Source: Labrys okinawensis
GTDB lineage: Bacteria > Pseudomonadota > Alphaproteobacteria > Rhizobiales > Labraceae
DNA: 64,000 bases
Assembly: GCF_002982075.1 (NCBI RefSeq)
Contig: NZ_PUEJ01000003.1
Coordinates: forward strand, 62,001 to 126,000
Reading direction: 5' to 3'
Shown here: positions 15,610 through 25,380 of the stretch, piece by piece
Numbering within the stretch: position 1 is the stretch's first letter
Layout: every line of letters starts with the position of its first letter
The notes under the pieces: model-generated
Database searches by the model: none
Seen by the model: only the letters and a program-made list of their open reading frames with translations
Told to the model about the DNA's origin: nothing
Program-made: the position numbers and the translations under genes

Positions 15610-17787
15610 CTAAGCTTGCGCCGCCTTGAATTCGCGCCGTCGCGCATGAAGCAGCGGCTCGGTATAGCCGGATGGCTGCGAGCGGCCCTCGAAGACCAGA
15701 TCGCATGCCGCACGGAAGGCCACGCCGTCGAAACCGGGAGCCATAGCGCGGTAGTTGGGATCGCCGGCGTTCTGGCGATCCACGACCTCCGCCATGCGCC
15801 GCATGATCTGTCGGACCTCGTCCTCGGCAACGACGCCGTGATGGAGCCAATTGGCGATATGCTGCGCCGAGATGCGGCAGGTCGCGCGATCCTCCATCAG
15901 CCCGACATCGTTGATGTCAGGCACCTTCGAGCACCCGATGCCCTGGTCGATCCAGCGCACCACATAGCCGAGGATGCCCTGCGCATTGTTCTCGACCTCA
16001 CGCCGGATCTGCTCGGGCGTCCATTTCTGGTAGCTCGCGACCGGGATTTCGAGGATCGTCTCGACATAGGCCCGCCTGCCGCCCTTCGCCAGCGCGGCCT
16101 GCACCGCGAAGACGTCGATCTTGTGGTAATGCAAGGCATGGAGCGTGGCCGCCGTCGGGCTGGGTACCCAGGCGCAATTGGCGCCGGACTTGGGATGTTC
16201 GATCTTGGCTTCCAGCATCGCCGCCATCTTGTCCGGCATCGCCCACATGCCCTTGCCGATCTGGGCCTTGCCCGAAAAGCCGCATTGCAGGCCGATGTCG
16301 ACGTTCTGGTTCTCATAGGCGAGAATCCAGTCCTTGCGCTTGATGAAGTCCTTGCGGCTGAAGGGGCCGGCTTCCATCGAGGTATGGATCTCGTCCCCCG
16401 TCCGATCGAGGAAGCCGGTGTTGATGAAGACGATGCGATGCTTCGCCGCTCGGATGCACTCCATGAGATTGACGCTGGTGCGCCGTTCCTCGTCCATCAC
16501 CCCCAGCTTGACCGTATGCTTGGGCAGGCCCAGCACCGCTTCGACATGGGCGAAGACCTCGTCGGCGAAGGCGACTTCTGCGGGGCCGTGCATCTTGGGT
16601 TTGACGACATAGATCGCGCCGGTGACCGAATTGCGCAGGCCCTCGGACTTCTTCAGGTCATGCTTTGCGATCAGCGTGGTCACCATCGCATCCATCAGGC
16701 CCTCGAAGACTTCTCCGCCATCCTGGTCGAGGATGGCCGGATTGGTCATGAGGTGGCCGACATTGCGCACCAGCATCAGCGCCCGGCCCTTGATCGTGAC
16801 CTCGCCGCCGTTCGGTGCGGAGAAGGTCAGGTCGGGGTTGAGCTTGCGCGTCACCTCGGCACCGTCCTTGCGGAACGTCTCCGTGAGGGTGCCCTGCATC
16901 AGTCCGAGCCAGTTGCGATAGGCGACAACCTTGTCCTCGGCATCGACGCAGGCGACCGAATCCTCGCAATCCATGATCGCCGAGATGGCGCTTTCCAGCC
17001 GGATGTCGGCGAGGCCCGCCTGATCGCGGCTGCCGATCGGGTGGGTCCGGTCGAAGATCAGCTGGACATGCAAGCCATTGTTGCGCAGCAGAACGGCGTC
17101 GGGCGCGCGCGGATGGCCGCGATAGCCGATGAATTTCTCCGGCTCGACCAGCGGCATGTCGTCGACCAGGAGCGCGCCGTTGCGGATATGATAGCGCCGG
17201 GCATCGGCATGGCTCGTACCTTCGAGCGGGAAGGCCTCGTCGAGGAAAACCCGCGCCCTTGCCACCACGCGGGCGCCGCGGCCGCGGTTGTAGCTGCCGG
17301 CAGGCGGCGGGCCGCCTCCCGCGTCGGTGCCGTAGAGGCTGTCATAGAGGCTGCCCCAGCGGGCATTGGCAGCATTCAGCGCGAAGCGCGCATTGGTGAT
17401 CGGCACGACGAGCTGGGGGCCTGCGACCGTGGCGATCTCCGGATCGACATTCTCGGTCTCGATGGTGAAGTGGTCACCCTCGGGTAAGAGATAGCCGATT
17501 TCGGTGAGGAAAGCCTTGTAGGCGTTGCGGTCATGCGGCTGGCCGCGGCGCGCGAGATGCCAAGCATCGATCTGGGCCTGCAATTCGTCGCGCCGCTGCA
17601 AAAGCGCCTTGTTGCGCGGTCCGAATTCACGGACCAGCGCAGAGAAGCCATCCCAGAAAGTCTGTGCCTCCACTCCCGTGCCGGGCAGTGCCTCCTGCTC
17701 CAGAAAGGACGCGAGCTCGGGGGCAACAAGCAGGCCGCCGCGTGCCACGCGCGTGGCCAAGTGTCCGGCTTCAGCCTTATCGTTCAT
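15610..17787 (-). CDS. glcB: Malate synthase G
   Basis: 725 residues, the usual length of the monomeric G isoform. It condenses glyoxylate with acetyl-CoA to malate. Diagnostic stretches are [49 protein letters not shown], [25 protein letters not shown] [14 protein letters not shown], and the C-terminal [25 protein letters not shown] with the active-site loop. It consumes the glyoxylate produced by GlcDEF, encoded 3.3 kb away on the same strand. Confidence 0.96.
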   Translation of the reverse strand: MNDKAEAGHLATRVARGGLLVAPELASFLEQEALPGTGVEAQTFWDGFSALVREFGPRNKALLQRRDELQAQIDAWHLARRGQPHDRNAYKAFLTEIGYLLPEGDHFTIETENVDPEIATVAGPQLVVPITNARFALNAANARWGSLYDSLYGTDAGGGPPPAGSYNRGRGARVVARARVFLDEAFPLEGTSHADARRYHIRNGALLVDDMPLVEPEKFIGYRGHPRAPDAVLLRNNGLHVQLIFDRTHPIGSRDQAGLADIRLESAISAIMDCEDSVACVDAEDKVVAYRNWLGLMQGTLTETFRKDGAEVTRKLNPDLTFSAPNGGEVTIKGRALMLVRNVGHLMTNPAILDQDGGEVFEGLMDAMVTTLIAKHDLKKSEGLRNSVTGAIYVVKPKMHGPAEVAFADEVFAHVEAVLGLPKHTVKLGVMDEERRTSVNLMECIRAAKHRIVFINTGFLDRTGDEIHTSMEAGPFSRKDFIKRKDWILAYENQNVDIGLQCGFSGKAQIGKGMWAMPDKMAAMLEAKIEHPKSGANCAWVPSPTAATLHALHYHKIDVFAVQAALAKGGRRAYVETILEIPVASYQKWTPEQIRREVENNAQGILGYVVRWIDQGIGCSKVPDINDVGLMEDRATCRISAQHIANWLHHGVVAEDEVRQIMRRMAEVVDRQNAGDPNYRAMAPGFDGVAFRAACDLVFEGRSQPSGYTEPLLHARRREFKAAQA

Positions 17788-17934
17788 GGTGATCCCTTAT
17801 CAGTCTGCAATTGTCACGGCGGCTCCGGTTGTGGATACGCCAAACGTCCCTGGTTGGGTACCGAATTTCCACCTGATGATGACACGTGCCCAAGCGCCCG
17901 GCTTTGGAAAGGGCCGCTGAAGTCGAAGCCGGCC

Positions 17935-19359
17935 TTACGATGCCGGCATCCGCCTGATGCACAAGGCGCCGAGCAGCAGGGCGACGAAGAGGCCGATGGC
18001 GCCGACCCACATGGCCGTGCTCATGCCGGAAAGCGAGCTGCCGCCGGCGCCGATCACGCCGAACACTGCAACGCCGACCGCGCCTCCGGTCTGGCGGAGG
18101 GCGTTGAGAACGCCAGAAGCGATACCGGCCCGGGTCTTCTCCACCGTGGCGAGCAGGGCGCCAATCATGGCAGGCACGGCGAGCGCCATGCCGAAGCCGA
18201 TGAGCAGCAGCGGCCACCAGATATGGGCGTAGCCGGCATCTGCCCTCAACTGCAGCGCCAGGCAGACGAAACCGAAGGTGTCGATGGCGAGGCCGAGCAC
18301 GATGGGCAGACGATTGCCCCACCGCACGGCCACGCGCCCGGACATGATGTTGGTGATCGCGATGAGGCCGGTCATCGGCAGGAAGGCGAGCCCTGCGCTC
18401 AGGGGAGACATGCCGAGCCCATCCTGGAAATACAGGCTGAGCAGGAAGATGGCGCCGTAGAAGCTGACATTGAGCAGGGTGCCGATCAGGGCCGCGGCCG
18501 TGAAGATCGGGTTGCGGAACAGGCTGAGCGGCATCATGGGCTCTGCCGTGCGGGATTCCACCGCCAGGAACAGAGCGCCGGCCAGGAGGAAGACGGCGAC
18601 TGCGCCGAGAATGGCCGGGTGGTTCCAGCCCAGGGGCTCGCCCTCGATGATGGCCGCCGTCAGCGCCACCACGGTGAGAATGCCGAGAATCTGGCCCGGC
18701 AGGTCGATGGCGCGCGCATGGCGCTCGGTCGTTTCTTCGGTAAAGCGCAGTGCCATCCACAGTGCGAGCAGGCCGACGGGCAGATTGATCAGGAAGATGC
18801 TGCGCCAGCCGAACAGGGCGATCAGCAGGCCGCCGAGCACGGGACCTGCCACCATGGCCAGGCCGCCGACGGAACCCCAGACGCCGATCGCCTTGGCGCG
18901 CTCGGACGGGTCGCGATAGGCATGCACCACCAGGGCCAGCGACGGCGGCATCAGCAGGGCGGCGCCGATGCCTTGCAGAACGCGCGCGGCAATCAGGGCG
19001 GTGCCGCTCGGCGCAAGGCCGCAGGCGAGCGAGGCGAGCGTGAACAGCGCCAGGCCGAGAAGGTAGAGGCGCTTGGCTCCGAAACGGTCGCCGAGCGCAC
19101 CGCCGGTGAGCAACAGGCCGGCAAAGGCGAGCGTATAGCCGTTCACCACCCATTGCAGCCCGGCGACGCCGCCGGTCATCAGACCACGCATCTGGTCGAG
19201 CCCGACATTGACGATGCTGACGTCGAGCTGCACCAGCGCGACACCGAGACTGAGGGCGGCCAGGCGCGCCGCGCGGCGGACCGGCTTGCGCAGATCCGAG
19301 TCAGCGGGCTTGCTTGCCGTCCTGCATGATTCCGGTACTGCCGGCTGCAGACTGGTCAT
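17935..19359 (-). CDS. DHA2-family MFS drug exporter
   Basis: 474 residues with about 14 membrane segments, the DHA2 (EmrB/QacA) topology. Motif D1 LDVSIVNVGLDQM, motif A GDRFGAKRLYLLG and motif C GPVLGGLLIALFGW are all present, so proton-driven export of a small toxic compound is expected. It is divergent from an ArsR-type regulator gene. The 18-bp dyad between them is the likely control site. Confidence 0.92.
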   Translation of the reverse strand: MTSLQPAVPESCRTASKPADSDLRKPVRRAARLAALSLGVALVQLDVSIVNVGLDQMRGLMTGGVAGLQWVVNGYTLAFAGLLLTGGALGDRFGAKRLYLLGLALFTLASLACGLAPSGTALIAARVLQGIGAALLMPPSLALVVHAYRDPSERAKAIGVWGSVGGLAMVAGPVLGGLLIALFGWRSIFLINLPVGLLALWMALRFTEETTERHARAIDLPGQILGILTVVALTAAIIEGEPLGWNHPAILGAVAVFLLAGALFLAVESRTAEPMMPLSLFRNPIFTAAALIGTLLNVSFYGAIFLLSLYFQDGLGMSPLSAGLAFLPMTGLIAITNIMSGRVAVRWGNRLPIVLGLAIDTFGFVCLALQLRADAGYAHIWWPLLLIGFGMALAVPAMIGALLATVEKTRAGIASGVLNALRQTGGAVGVAVFGVIGAGGSSLSGMSTAMWVGAIGLFVALLLGALCIRRMPAS

Positions 19360-19407
19360 GATGAAAATCTCTTCTTGAATAAGTATCGCGTCGGCGATGA
19401 CATTTGA

Positions 19408-19425
19408 GTATGATATTATTCATAC
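19408..19425. promoter_or_regulatory. 18-bp dyad, candidate ArsR-type operator
   Basis: GTATGA (19408-19413), TATTAT, TCATAC (19420-19425) is a perfect inverted repeat in an AT-rich patch. It lies 48 bases from the MFS start and 29 from the assigned regulator start. The position suits repression of both genes. Confidence 0.6.
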
Positions 19426-19454
19426 CTAGAAGTGGTTCGATTGGCAATCGACCA

Positions 19455-19835
19455 ATGCGGGATACCCTGGCGGCAGGGGTTCGGACGCGGATCGCAAGGG
19501 AGGGGATAATATCCAACGAAGACGATCACCCAAGCCGGGAAGAGATCACTCTCGGCCCCGTGTTGGCAGCCCTTGCCGATCCGCACCGGCGGCGCGTGGT
19601 GGCGACACTCGTGCTCGCCCCCGACGGTACGGAGATCGGCTGTTCGTCCTTCGGCCTGCCGGTGACCAAGGCCACGCGCACCTATCACTTCCGCATGCTG
19701 CGCGAGGCTGGCCTGATCGGCATGGTCGACTACGGCAATTGCCGCAAGACCTATCTGCGCCGGGCGGATATCGAGGCGAAATTCCCGGGCTTGCTCGCCT
19801 GGGTCGTTGCCGAGGTCGAAGCCGCGTCGGGCTGA
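19455..19835 (+). CDS. ArsR-type winged-helix regulator
   Basis: About 126 residues from ATG 19455; the start is uncertain. The helix-turn-helix is clear: LGPVLAALADPHRRRVVATLVL, then TKATRTYHFRMLREAGLIGMVDYGNCRKTYLRRADIEAKFPG. Metal-binding Cys pairs of the classic ArsR/SmtB type are absent, so the inducer is probably an organic compound exported by the divergent MFS pump. The best Shine-Dalgarno (AAGGGAGGGG, about 19496-19505) faces two ATA codons and no standard start. Confidence 0.82.
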   Translation: MRDTLAAGVRTRIAREGIISNEDDHPSREEITLGPVLAALADPHRRRVVATLVLAPDGTEIGCSSFGLPVTKATRTYHFRMLREAGLIGMVDYGNCRKTYLRRADIEAKFPGLLAWVVAEVEAASG

Positions 19836-19972
19836 GAATGGCCTTCGGGGGGAGTGGCGATTTGGGTTTGGTCCATCCATCGGGCAGCTCCGCGAGCGAA
19901 AGCTATCGAGATACCCGGATTTAACGGCCCGGAGACAAGGACGCTTCGGTAGCAACCGAAACATGGCTCGTG

Positions 19973-21010
19973 TCAGGGCGTGGCCTTTGCCGTCGGGCAA
20001 TCCGGCTGGTCGAACAGGGCGGCGAGCCCGCAGGACGAGGTCAGCATCTTGTCGCCATTGTGCCCCACGCCCTCCACCAGCCACAGGCTGTGATGCGGCG
20101 TGCCGCCGTCGCGCTGGCGCATCGCAGAGACATAGGCCTCGCCGCGCGCCAGGCGGTAGGGGCCCTGGGCTTCGGCCATGCAGGTCTTGTCGAGCGCGGG
20201 ATGGTTGGGATCGGTATCATCCGTGCCGAGGAGGTAGATCACGCGCCGGGCGGCATAGGCCTTTTCCAGAGCAGCCGGTGAGGGTGAGGCGAGATAGGAC
20301 GGGCGGGCCTGCATGCCGTATTTCCAGTCGTCGAAGCCCTTGCAGCTGGCGGCGATCGCCTGCGCGGGCCGTTGCGATGTGAAATAGGCATAGGAAGAGG
20401 GATTGGCGACGACATAGCGCACGTTGATCCCCGCGGCAGCCAGGGCAGTTTCGCCCTTGCCGGCAATGGCGTAGCGCTGCACGACCTGCCCGCCGCCGGA
20501 ATGGCCGGCGACCACCACGTCCCGCAGATGCGGGAACAGCCTGCGGTCGGCGAGGCGGGCGAGGATGGCATCGAGGGCTGCAAACGAACTCACCGGTTTG
20601 GGCCCCAGCGCATCTTCGCCGCCCTGCCAGCTTGTCAAGGTCCAGCGCAGGACTTCGGGCGGCAGGCCGAAGGTCTCGGCGTCAACCTCGGCGAGGAATT
20701 GCGGCGCGATCATCAAGGTGGTTTTCCCGGCCGCGCCCGCGGCGGCCTGGGCCTTGAGGGCAGAGCGGAAATAGACATCGGCGTCCCGCAGCCTGCCATG
20801 CAGCACCAGCACGGCGCGATCGATCTGCGGCAAGGGCTTGGACCAGTCGGTCGAGACATAGAGCGGCAGTTCGCCACCTCCGGGAACGGCGATGCGACCG
20901 TCGGCGATGACCTTGACCGGCTTCTCGTTGGGAGCCCGTTCGTCCTGGGCTAAGGCACTGCCGGTCATGGCAAGGAGCATGGCAAGGAACAAGCCGCCGA
21001 GCTTCGTCAT
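19973..21010 (-). CDS. Exported alpha/beta hydrolase
   Basis: 345 residues. Signal peptide MTKLGGLFLAMLLAMTGSALA with cleavage after residue 21. The nucleophile elbow GHSGGG contains Ser171, an Asp-containing loop TDDTDPNHP follows, and a late EGVGHNGDKM gives the catalytic His. A Gly-rich region VLVLHGRLRDADVYF forms the oxyanion side. The substrate is unknown; esterase or lipase-like activity in the periplasm is expected. It is monocistronic, with a perfect palindrome upstream separating it from glcF. Confidence 0.82.
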   Translation of the reverse strand: MTKLGGLFLAMLLAMTGSALAQDERAPNEKPVKVIADGRIAVPGGGELPLYVSTDWSKPLPQIDRAVLVLHGRLRDADVYFRSALKAQAAAGAAGKTTLMIAPQFLAEVDAETFGLPPEVLRWTLTSWQGGEDALGPKPVSSFAALDAILARLADRRLFPHLRDVVVAGHSGGGQVVQRYAIAGKGETALAAAGINVRYVVANPSSYAYFTSQRPAQAIAASCKGFDDWKYGMQARPSYLASPSPAALEKAYAARRVIYLLGTDDTDPNHPALDKTCMAEAQGPYRLARGEAYVSAMRQRDGGTPHHSLWLVEGVGHNGDKMLTSSCGLAALFDQPDCPTAKATP

Positions 21011-21026
21011 CGAGTTCTCCTTTTTT

Positions 21027-21080
21027 GGAGCGCGGACATCTCAGCGACATGCATTCATGTCGCTGAGATGTCCGCGCTCC
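21027..21080. repeat. Perfect 54-bp palindrome of the GAGCGCGGAC family (family A)
   Basis: Two 25-base arms pair perfectly around a four-base loop CATT; each arm runs from GGAGCGCGGACATC to GCGACATG. It lies just after the glcF stop (minus strand) and before the exported hydrolase start, so it can act as terminator for glcDEF. Related shorter copies occur at 26962, 43885, 43960 and 49972. Confidence 0.93.
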
Positions 21081-21089
21081 CAGCAAAAG

Positions 21090-22385
21090 TTACAGCCCCT
21101 TCGGTTTCGGCCCTCCCGTCGCCCAGTCCAGCAGTTCCACCGTGTGCACGATCGGCGTCGTCGTTCCCTGCGCCAGCTGCGTCATGCAGCCGATATTGCC
21201 GGCAGCGATGATGTCGGGCCGGGTGGCGGCGATATTGCCGAGCTTGCGCTCGCGCAGGCGCTCCGAGATCTCGGGCTGCAGCATGTTGTAGGTGCCGGCC
21301 GAGCCGCAGCATAGATGGGCTTCCGCCGCCTCCTTCACCTGGAAGCCGGCGCGCTTGAGCAGGGTCTTGGGCGCGGCTTTGATCTGCTGGCCGTGCTGCA
21401 GCGAGCAGGCCGCGTGATAGGTCACGCTTTGGCCGGTCTCGACCGTCACCGGCAGCGCCGGCAAGGTTTCCAGATATTCGCTGATGTCCTTGGCGATGGC
21501 CGAAACCGCGGCGGCCTTGTCGGCATAGGCGGGATCGCCGCGCAGCATGAAGCCGTAATCCTTGATGGTGGTGCCGCAGCCCGAAGTGGTGATCAGGATG
21601 GCATCGAGCCCCTTGGCCATCTCCGCCGTCCAGGCGTCGATATTGGCCCTGGCGTAGGCGAGCGCGGCGTCTTCCTTGCCCATATGATGGACGAGGGCGC
21701 CGCAGCAGCCTTCGCCCCTGGGCAGCACCACTTCGATGCCATGCCGGTTGAGCAGGCGGATCGCGGCCTCGTTGATGCCGGGCGCGAGCTCGGCCTGGGC
21801 GCAGCCGGTCAGCAGCGCCACCCGCCCCTTCTTCTCTGCCTTCGGCGCGAAACTGCCGGGGCGCGTGGCGGAGGAGGCGGGCGGCAGCGAGGCCGGTGCG
21901 AGCGCCAGCATGGCAGCAAGGCGCCTGCCCTGTGGCAGCCTTGCCGCCAGCCCCGCAAAGGGGCGGCCCAACCGCGCCAGCGCCATGCTCCAGCGGAAGG
22001 CCCGGCGATTGGGCAGGACCTTGGCCATCAGGGTGCGCAGAAAAGCCTCGCTTGCCGGGCGGCGATAGGTCTTGTCGATATGGGCGCGGGCATGGTCGAC
22101 CAGATGCATGTAATTGACGCCCGAGGGGCAGGTGGTCATGCAGGACAGGCAGGAGAGGCAGCGGTCGACATGCTTGACCACCTCGGCCGTGGCCGGCTTG
22201 CCCCCTTCGAGCATGTCCTTGATCAGGTAGATGCGCCCGCGCGGGGAATCGAGTTCGTCGCCGAGCAGCACATAGGTCGGGCAGGTGGCGGTGCAGAAGC
22301 CGCAATGCACGCAGGTGCGCAGGATCTGCTCCGATTCCTTCATATGCGGGTCGGCGAGCTGGGCCGGGGAGAAATTCGTCTGCAT
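21090..22385 (-). CDS. glcF: Glycolate oxidase iron-sulfur subunit
   Basis: 431 residues from ATG 22385; upstream in-frame sequence belongs to a repeat. Two ferredoxin-type clusters (CVHCGFCTATCP and CLSCLSCMTTCP) bind [4Fe-4S]. Two CCG domains (GEGCCGALVHH and LCCGSAGTYN) follow, as in GlcF. It passes electrons from the GlcD/GlcE flavins toward the quinone pool. A REP-type repeat separates it from glcE. Confidence 0.95.
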   Translation of the reverse strand: MQTNFSPAQLADPHMKESEQILRTCVHCGFCTATCPTYVLLGDELDSPRGRIYLIKDMLEGGKPATAEVVKHVDRCLSCLSCMTTCPSGVNYMHLVDHARAHIDKTYRRPASEAFLRTLMAKVLPNRRAFRWSMALARLGRPFAGLAARLPQGRRLAAMLALAPASLPPASSATRPGSFAPKAEKKGRVALLTGCAQAELAPGINEAAIRLLNRHGIEVVLPRGEGCCGALVHHMGKEDAALAYARANIDAWTAEMAKGLDAILITTSGCGTTIKDYGFMLRGDPAYADKAAAVSAIAKDISEYLETLPALPVTVETGQSVTYHAACSLQHGQQIKAAPKTLLKRAGFQVKEAAEAHLCCGSAGTYNMLQPEISERLRERKLGNIAATRPDIIAAGNIGCMTQLAQGTTTPIVHTVELLDWATGGPKPKGL

Positions 22386-22408
22386 GCGTTGATCCGGTCC
22401 AGTTATGC

Positions 22409-22496
22409 CGTCATTGCGAGCGTAGCGAAGCAATCCACAGGCCTGCAAGCACCGTATCTGGGGTTGCTGGATTGCTTCGCTGCGCTCGCAATGACG
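22409..22496. repeat. REP-type palindrome between glcE and glcF (family D)
   Basis: CGTCATTGCGAGCGTAGCG and its near-perfect complement CGCTGCGCTCGCAATGACG flank a loop of about 50 bases, with inner pairing GAAGCAATCCA / TGGATTGCTTC. This GTCATTGCGAGC motif is a widespread bacterial intergenic palindrome. It sits within the operon, 24 bases after glcE and before the glcF ribosome-binding region. Confidence 0.9.
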
Positions 22497-22520
22497 CGAC
22501 ACAGATTGTGTTGTTGCCAC

Positions 22521-23696
22521 TCAACCCAGCCGCCCGGTATTGAGGATGTTGGCGGGGTCGAAGGCCTGCTTCACCCTGGCGCTCAGGGCGGCGAGCGGCC
22601 CCTCCTGCGCACCGAAGTGAAAGGAGCCGGCCCGGAAATCGGCGCTGGCCTTGATCAGCATGGCATGGCCGCCTTCTGCCTTGGTCGCGGAGACGATAGC
22701 CTTGGCGAATTCCGCCGTCTCGGGTGCCAGCAGCCAGATCAGGCCGCCGCCCCAATCGTAGAACAGCCTGATCTCGCCGAGCCAGCGCAGAGAGGCGCCC
22801 AGGGCGGCGGCCTTGGAGGGTGCCACCGAAAGGCGCCAGATCATGCCGTCCTGCTGGGCCAGCGGTGCGACATCGGCGATGTCGAACCAGAAGCTGCGGC
22901 AATCCTGCTGCCCGAGCACCGCATAGTCACCGAAGCGCTTGAGCAGGCTGCCGAGCCGCTCCTGCCGATAGGCTATCGAGCTTTCGAAATTTTCCAGCCG
23001 CAGCACCGTCAGGGCCGTGCCGGAGGCAAGATCGGCCGGCACGTGTGCGGCCGCCGAAACCTCGAAGGGGCTGCCCAGGCCCGAAGACATCAGGGCGACG
23101 GCCTGGCCATCGTCGAGGCCCTGCCAGACCAGGCTGGCACTGGCCTCCGGCTTGGGCAGCACCTTGAAGATCGCCTCGGTCAGGATGCCGAGCGTGCCCC
23201 AGGAGCCCGCCATCAGCTTGGTGAGGTCGTAGCCGGTGACGTTCTTCATCACCCGACCGCCATTCTTGATGGTCTCGCCCTTGCCGTTGACGAAGCGCAC
23301 GCCGATCAGGCTGTCCCGGCAGGCGCCGGCGACGATCCGGCGTGGCCCGGAAAGATTGGCGGCGACCAGGCCGCCGACCGTGGGTTCGTTCGGAGCGGTG
23401 TCGAGCAGCCGCCGCCAGTCGCCCGGCTCGAAGGGCAGCATCTGGCCGCGGGCGTCGAGGGTTGCGGTGAGCTCGGCCAGGGACGTGCCGGCCCTGGCGC
23501 CGATCACCATCTCGGCCGGTTCGTAAAGCGTGATGCCGGTGAGGTTTTGCGTATCGAGCTGAGTTGCGGCGCTGACGGGCCGACCGATGCCGGCCTTCGA
23601 GCCGCCGCCGGTCACGGCGAGGGGAATCGTATTCCGGAAGGCTTCGGCGACGATGCCGGCCATTTCCGCTTCGCTGCTGGGCGAGAACACCGTCAT
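22521..23696 (-). CDS. glcE: Glycolate oxidase FAD-binding subunit
   Basis: 391 residues from ATG 23696, which overlaps the glcD stop by four bases. An FAD_binding_4-type domain is present: AVTGGGSKAGIGRPV, PNEPTVGGLVAANLSGPRRIVAGACRDSLIGVRFVNGKGE, and GRVMKNVTGYDLTKLMAGSWGTLGILTEAIFKVLP. It ends ANILNTGRLG, as usual for GlcE. It is required with GlcD and GlcF for glycolate dehydrogenase activity. Confidence 0.94.
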   Translation of the reverse strand: MTVFSPSSEAEMAGIVAEAFRNTIPLAVTGGGSKAGIGRPVSAATQLDTQNLTGITLYEPAEMVIGARAGTSLAELTATLDARGQMLPFEPGDWRRLLDTAPNEPTVGGLVAANLSGPRRIVAGACRDSLIGVRFVNGKGETIKNGGRVMKNVTGYDLTKLMAGSWGTLGILTEAIFKVLPKPEASASLVWQGLDDGQAVALMSSGLGSPFEVSAAAHVPADLASGTALTVLRLENFESSIAYRQERLGSLLKRFGDYAVLGQQDCRSFWFDIADVAPLAQQDGMIWRLSVAPSKAAALGASLRWLGEIRLFYDWGGGLIWLLAPETAEFAKAIVSATKAEGGHAMLIKASADFRAGSFHFGAQEGPLAALSARVKQAFDPANILNTGRLG

Positions 23697-25159
23697 GCCG
23701 CCCAGCCTCCCGAACGCATGTCGAGGGGGAAGACCTTGGCCGGATTGAGCAGCCATTTCGGATCGAAGGCGAGCTTGAGGTCACGCTGCTGGTCGAGATC
23801 GGCCTGAGCGAATTGCTCGCGCATCAGATCGCGCTTTTCGATGCCGACGCCGTGCTCACCGGTCAGGCAGCCGCCGGCCTCCACGCAGAGCCGCAGGATG
23901 TCGAAGCCGCAGGCCTCGGCCTTCTCGCGCTGGTCGGCGTCGTTGACGTTGTAGAGCACCAGGGGATGCAGATTGCCGTCGCCGGCATGGAAGACATTGG
24001 CGACGCGCAGGCCATGGCTTTCGGTGATCTCATCGATGCGCTTGAGCACCATCGGCAGCTGGCCGGTCGGGATGGTGCCGTCCATGCAGATATAGTCGGC
24101 GATGCGGCCGGTGGCCCCGAAAGCCGATTTCCGCCCCTTCCAGATCGCCGCGCTTTCGGCTTCGGACTTCGAAATCTTGATCGTGGTGGCGCCGTGCTGG
24201 CGCGCCATGGTGGAGATCAGGCCGAGCAGCCGGTCGATCTCGGCATCCGAGCCCTCGACCTCGATGATCAGCATGGCGCCGGCATCAAGCGGATAGCCGG
24301 CATGCGCAAAGCCCTCGGTGATCTCGATGGCGAGCTTGTCCATATATTCGATGGCGACGGGAATGATGCCGGAGGCGATGATGGCGGCGACGCAGCGTCC
24401 CGCTTCCTCGGGCGTGGCGAAGCCCACCAGCATGGGGCGGGCGCCTTCGGCCATCGGCAGGATGCGCACCGTGGCCTCGGTGACGATGCCGAACTGGCCC
24501 TCCGAGCCGATGACCACGCCGAGCAGGTCATAGCCGTCGGCATCCATGGCATCGCCGCCGATGTCGAGGATCTCGCCCGCCATGGTCACCAGCCTGACGC
24601 CGAGGATGTTGTTGGTGGTGACGCCATATTTCAGGCAATGCGCCCCGCCGGAATTCATGGCGATATTGCCGGCGATGGTGCAGGCGAGCTGGCTGGAGGG
24701 ATCGGGCGCGTAGAAGAAGCTCTCATGCGAGACGGCGCCGGAAATGCCGAGATTGGTGATGCCGGCCTGCACGCGCGCCAGCCGGTCCTCGAAGCGCAGT
24801 TCCAGCACCTTGCTCATCTTGGACAGGCCGACGACCACGGCATCCGCCTGGGGCAGGGCGCCGCCGGCGAGCGAGGTGCCGGCGCCCCGGGGAATGACGG
24901 GCACGCCTTCCTGGTTGAGGAATTTCAGGATCGCCGCCACCTCCTCGGTGGTCTCGGGCAGCACCACGGCAAGCGGCACGGCGCGATAGGCGGTGAAGGC
25001 GTCCGTCTCATAAGCGCGGCGCTCGTCCTCGCTGACGATCAGGTTCGCCGGAGGCACCAGCCCGGCCAGCCCGTCGACGATCGCCTGCCGCCGCGCCAAT
25101 ATGGCGGGATCGGGAGGCGGCATCGGAATGCCGGTGGTCAGCGGGGTCCCTTCAGGCAT
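23693..25159 (-). CDS. glcD: Glycolate oxidase subunit GlcD (FAD-linked oxidase)
   Basis: 488 residues, standard GlcD length. FAD_binding_4 motif VIPRGAGTSLAGGALP and SSQLACTIAGNIAMNSGGAHCLKYGVTTNNILG bind flavin. The FAD-oxidase C domain carries the histidine motifs HAGDGNLHPLV and TGEHGVGIEKRDLM. It oxidises glycolate (and possibly D-lactate) to glyoxylate, the substrate of the nearby malate synthase G. It is the first gene of the glcDEF operon; no GlcC-type regulator is adjacent. Confidence 0.96.
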   Translation of the reverse strand: MPEGTPLTTGIPMPPPDPAILARRQAIVDGLAGLVPPANLIVSEDERRAYETDAFTAYRAVPLAVVLPETTEEVAAILKFLNQEGVPVIPRGAGTSLAGGALPQADAVVVGLSKMSKVLELRFEDRLARVQAGITNLGISGAVSHESFFYAPDPSSQLACTIAGNIAMNSGGAHCLKYGVTTNNILGVRLVTMAGEILDIGGDAMDADGYDLLGVVIGSEGQFGIVTEATVRILPMAEGARPMLVGFATPEEAGRCVAAIIASGIIPVAIEYMDKLAIEITEGFAHAGYPLDAGAMLIIEVEGSDAEIDRLLGLISTMARQHGATTIKISKSEAESAAIWKGRKSAFGATGRIADYICMDGTIPTGQLPMVLKRIDEITESHGLRVANVFHAGDGNLHPLVLYNVNDADQREKAEACGFDILRLCVEAGGCLTGEHGVGIEKRDLMREQFAQADLDQQRDLKLAFDPKWLLNPAKVFPLDMRSGGWAA

Positions 25160-25215
25160 GGTCGATTTCCTCCTGCAGCGCCGAATCCGGCACCGCGCCG
25201 ATGCATTCAGCTCTA

Positions 25216-25320
25216 CCAGAGCAAAGCGCGTTCAAGCGTGAACGCTTATTTGCTCTAACTCCTTGTTCCAACGCGTCTTTGCGATTCGAAGTGCCTCCTT
25301 CAAATCACAAAACGCTATAG
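25216..25320. repeat. RIME-like mosaic element, copy 1 (family B)
   Basis: About 105 bp running from AGAGCAAAGCGCGTTCAAGC to CACAAAACGCTATAG. The inner dyad GCGTTCAAGCGTGAACGC is plain. An inverted copy with roughly 90 percent identity lies at 35210-35314. It fills the gap between glcD and the amidotransferase gene. Confidence 0.88.
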
Positions 25321-25380
25321 GGGCCATTTTTACGGCCTCAAGGTAGTAATCATGCATGTCCTATTGAATTTTTGCCGCCA

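Noticed and set aside
15577..17487. 636-codon open frame antisense to glcB
   Set aside because: Composition and lack of family features mark it as a shadow of malate synthase G; the same applies to 3590-5506, 17533-19329 and 26654-28675.
21315..23807. 830-codon plus-strand open frame opposite glcF and glcE
   Set aside because: It is a high-GC antisense shadow rich in Gly, Arg, His and Asp with no domain pattern, while both genes on the other strand are certain.
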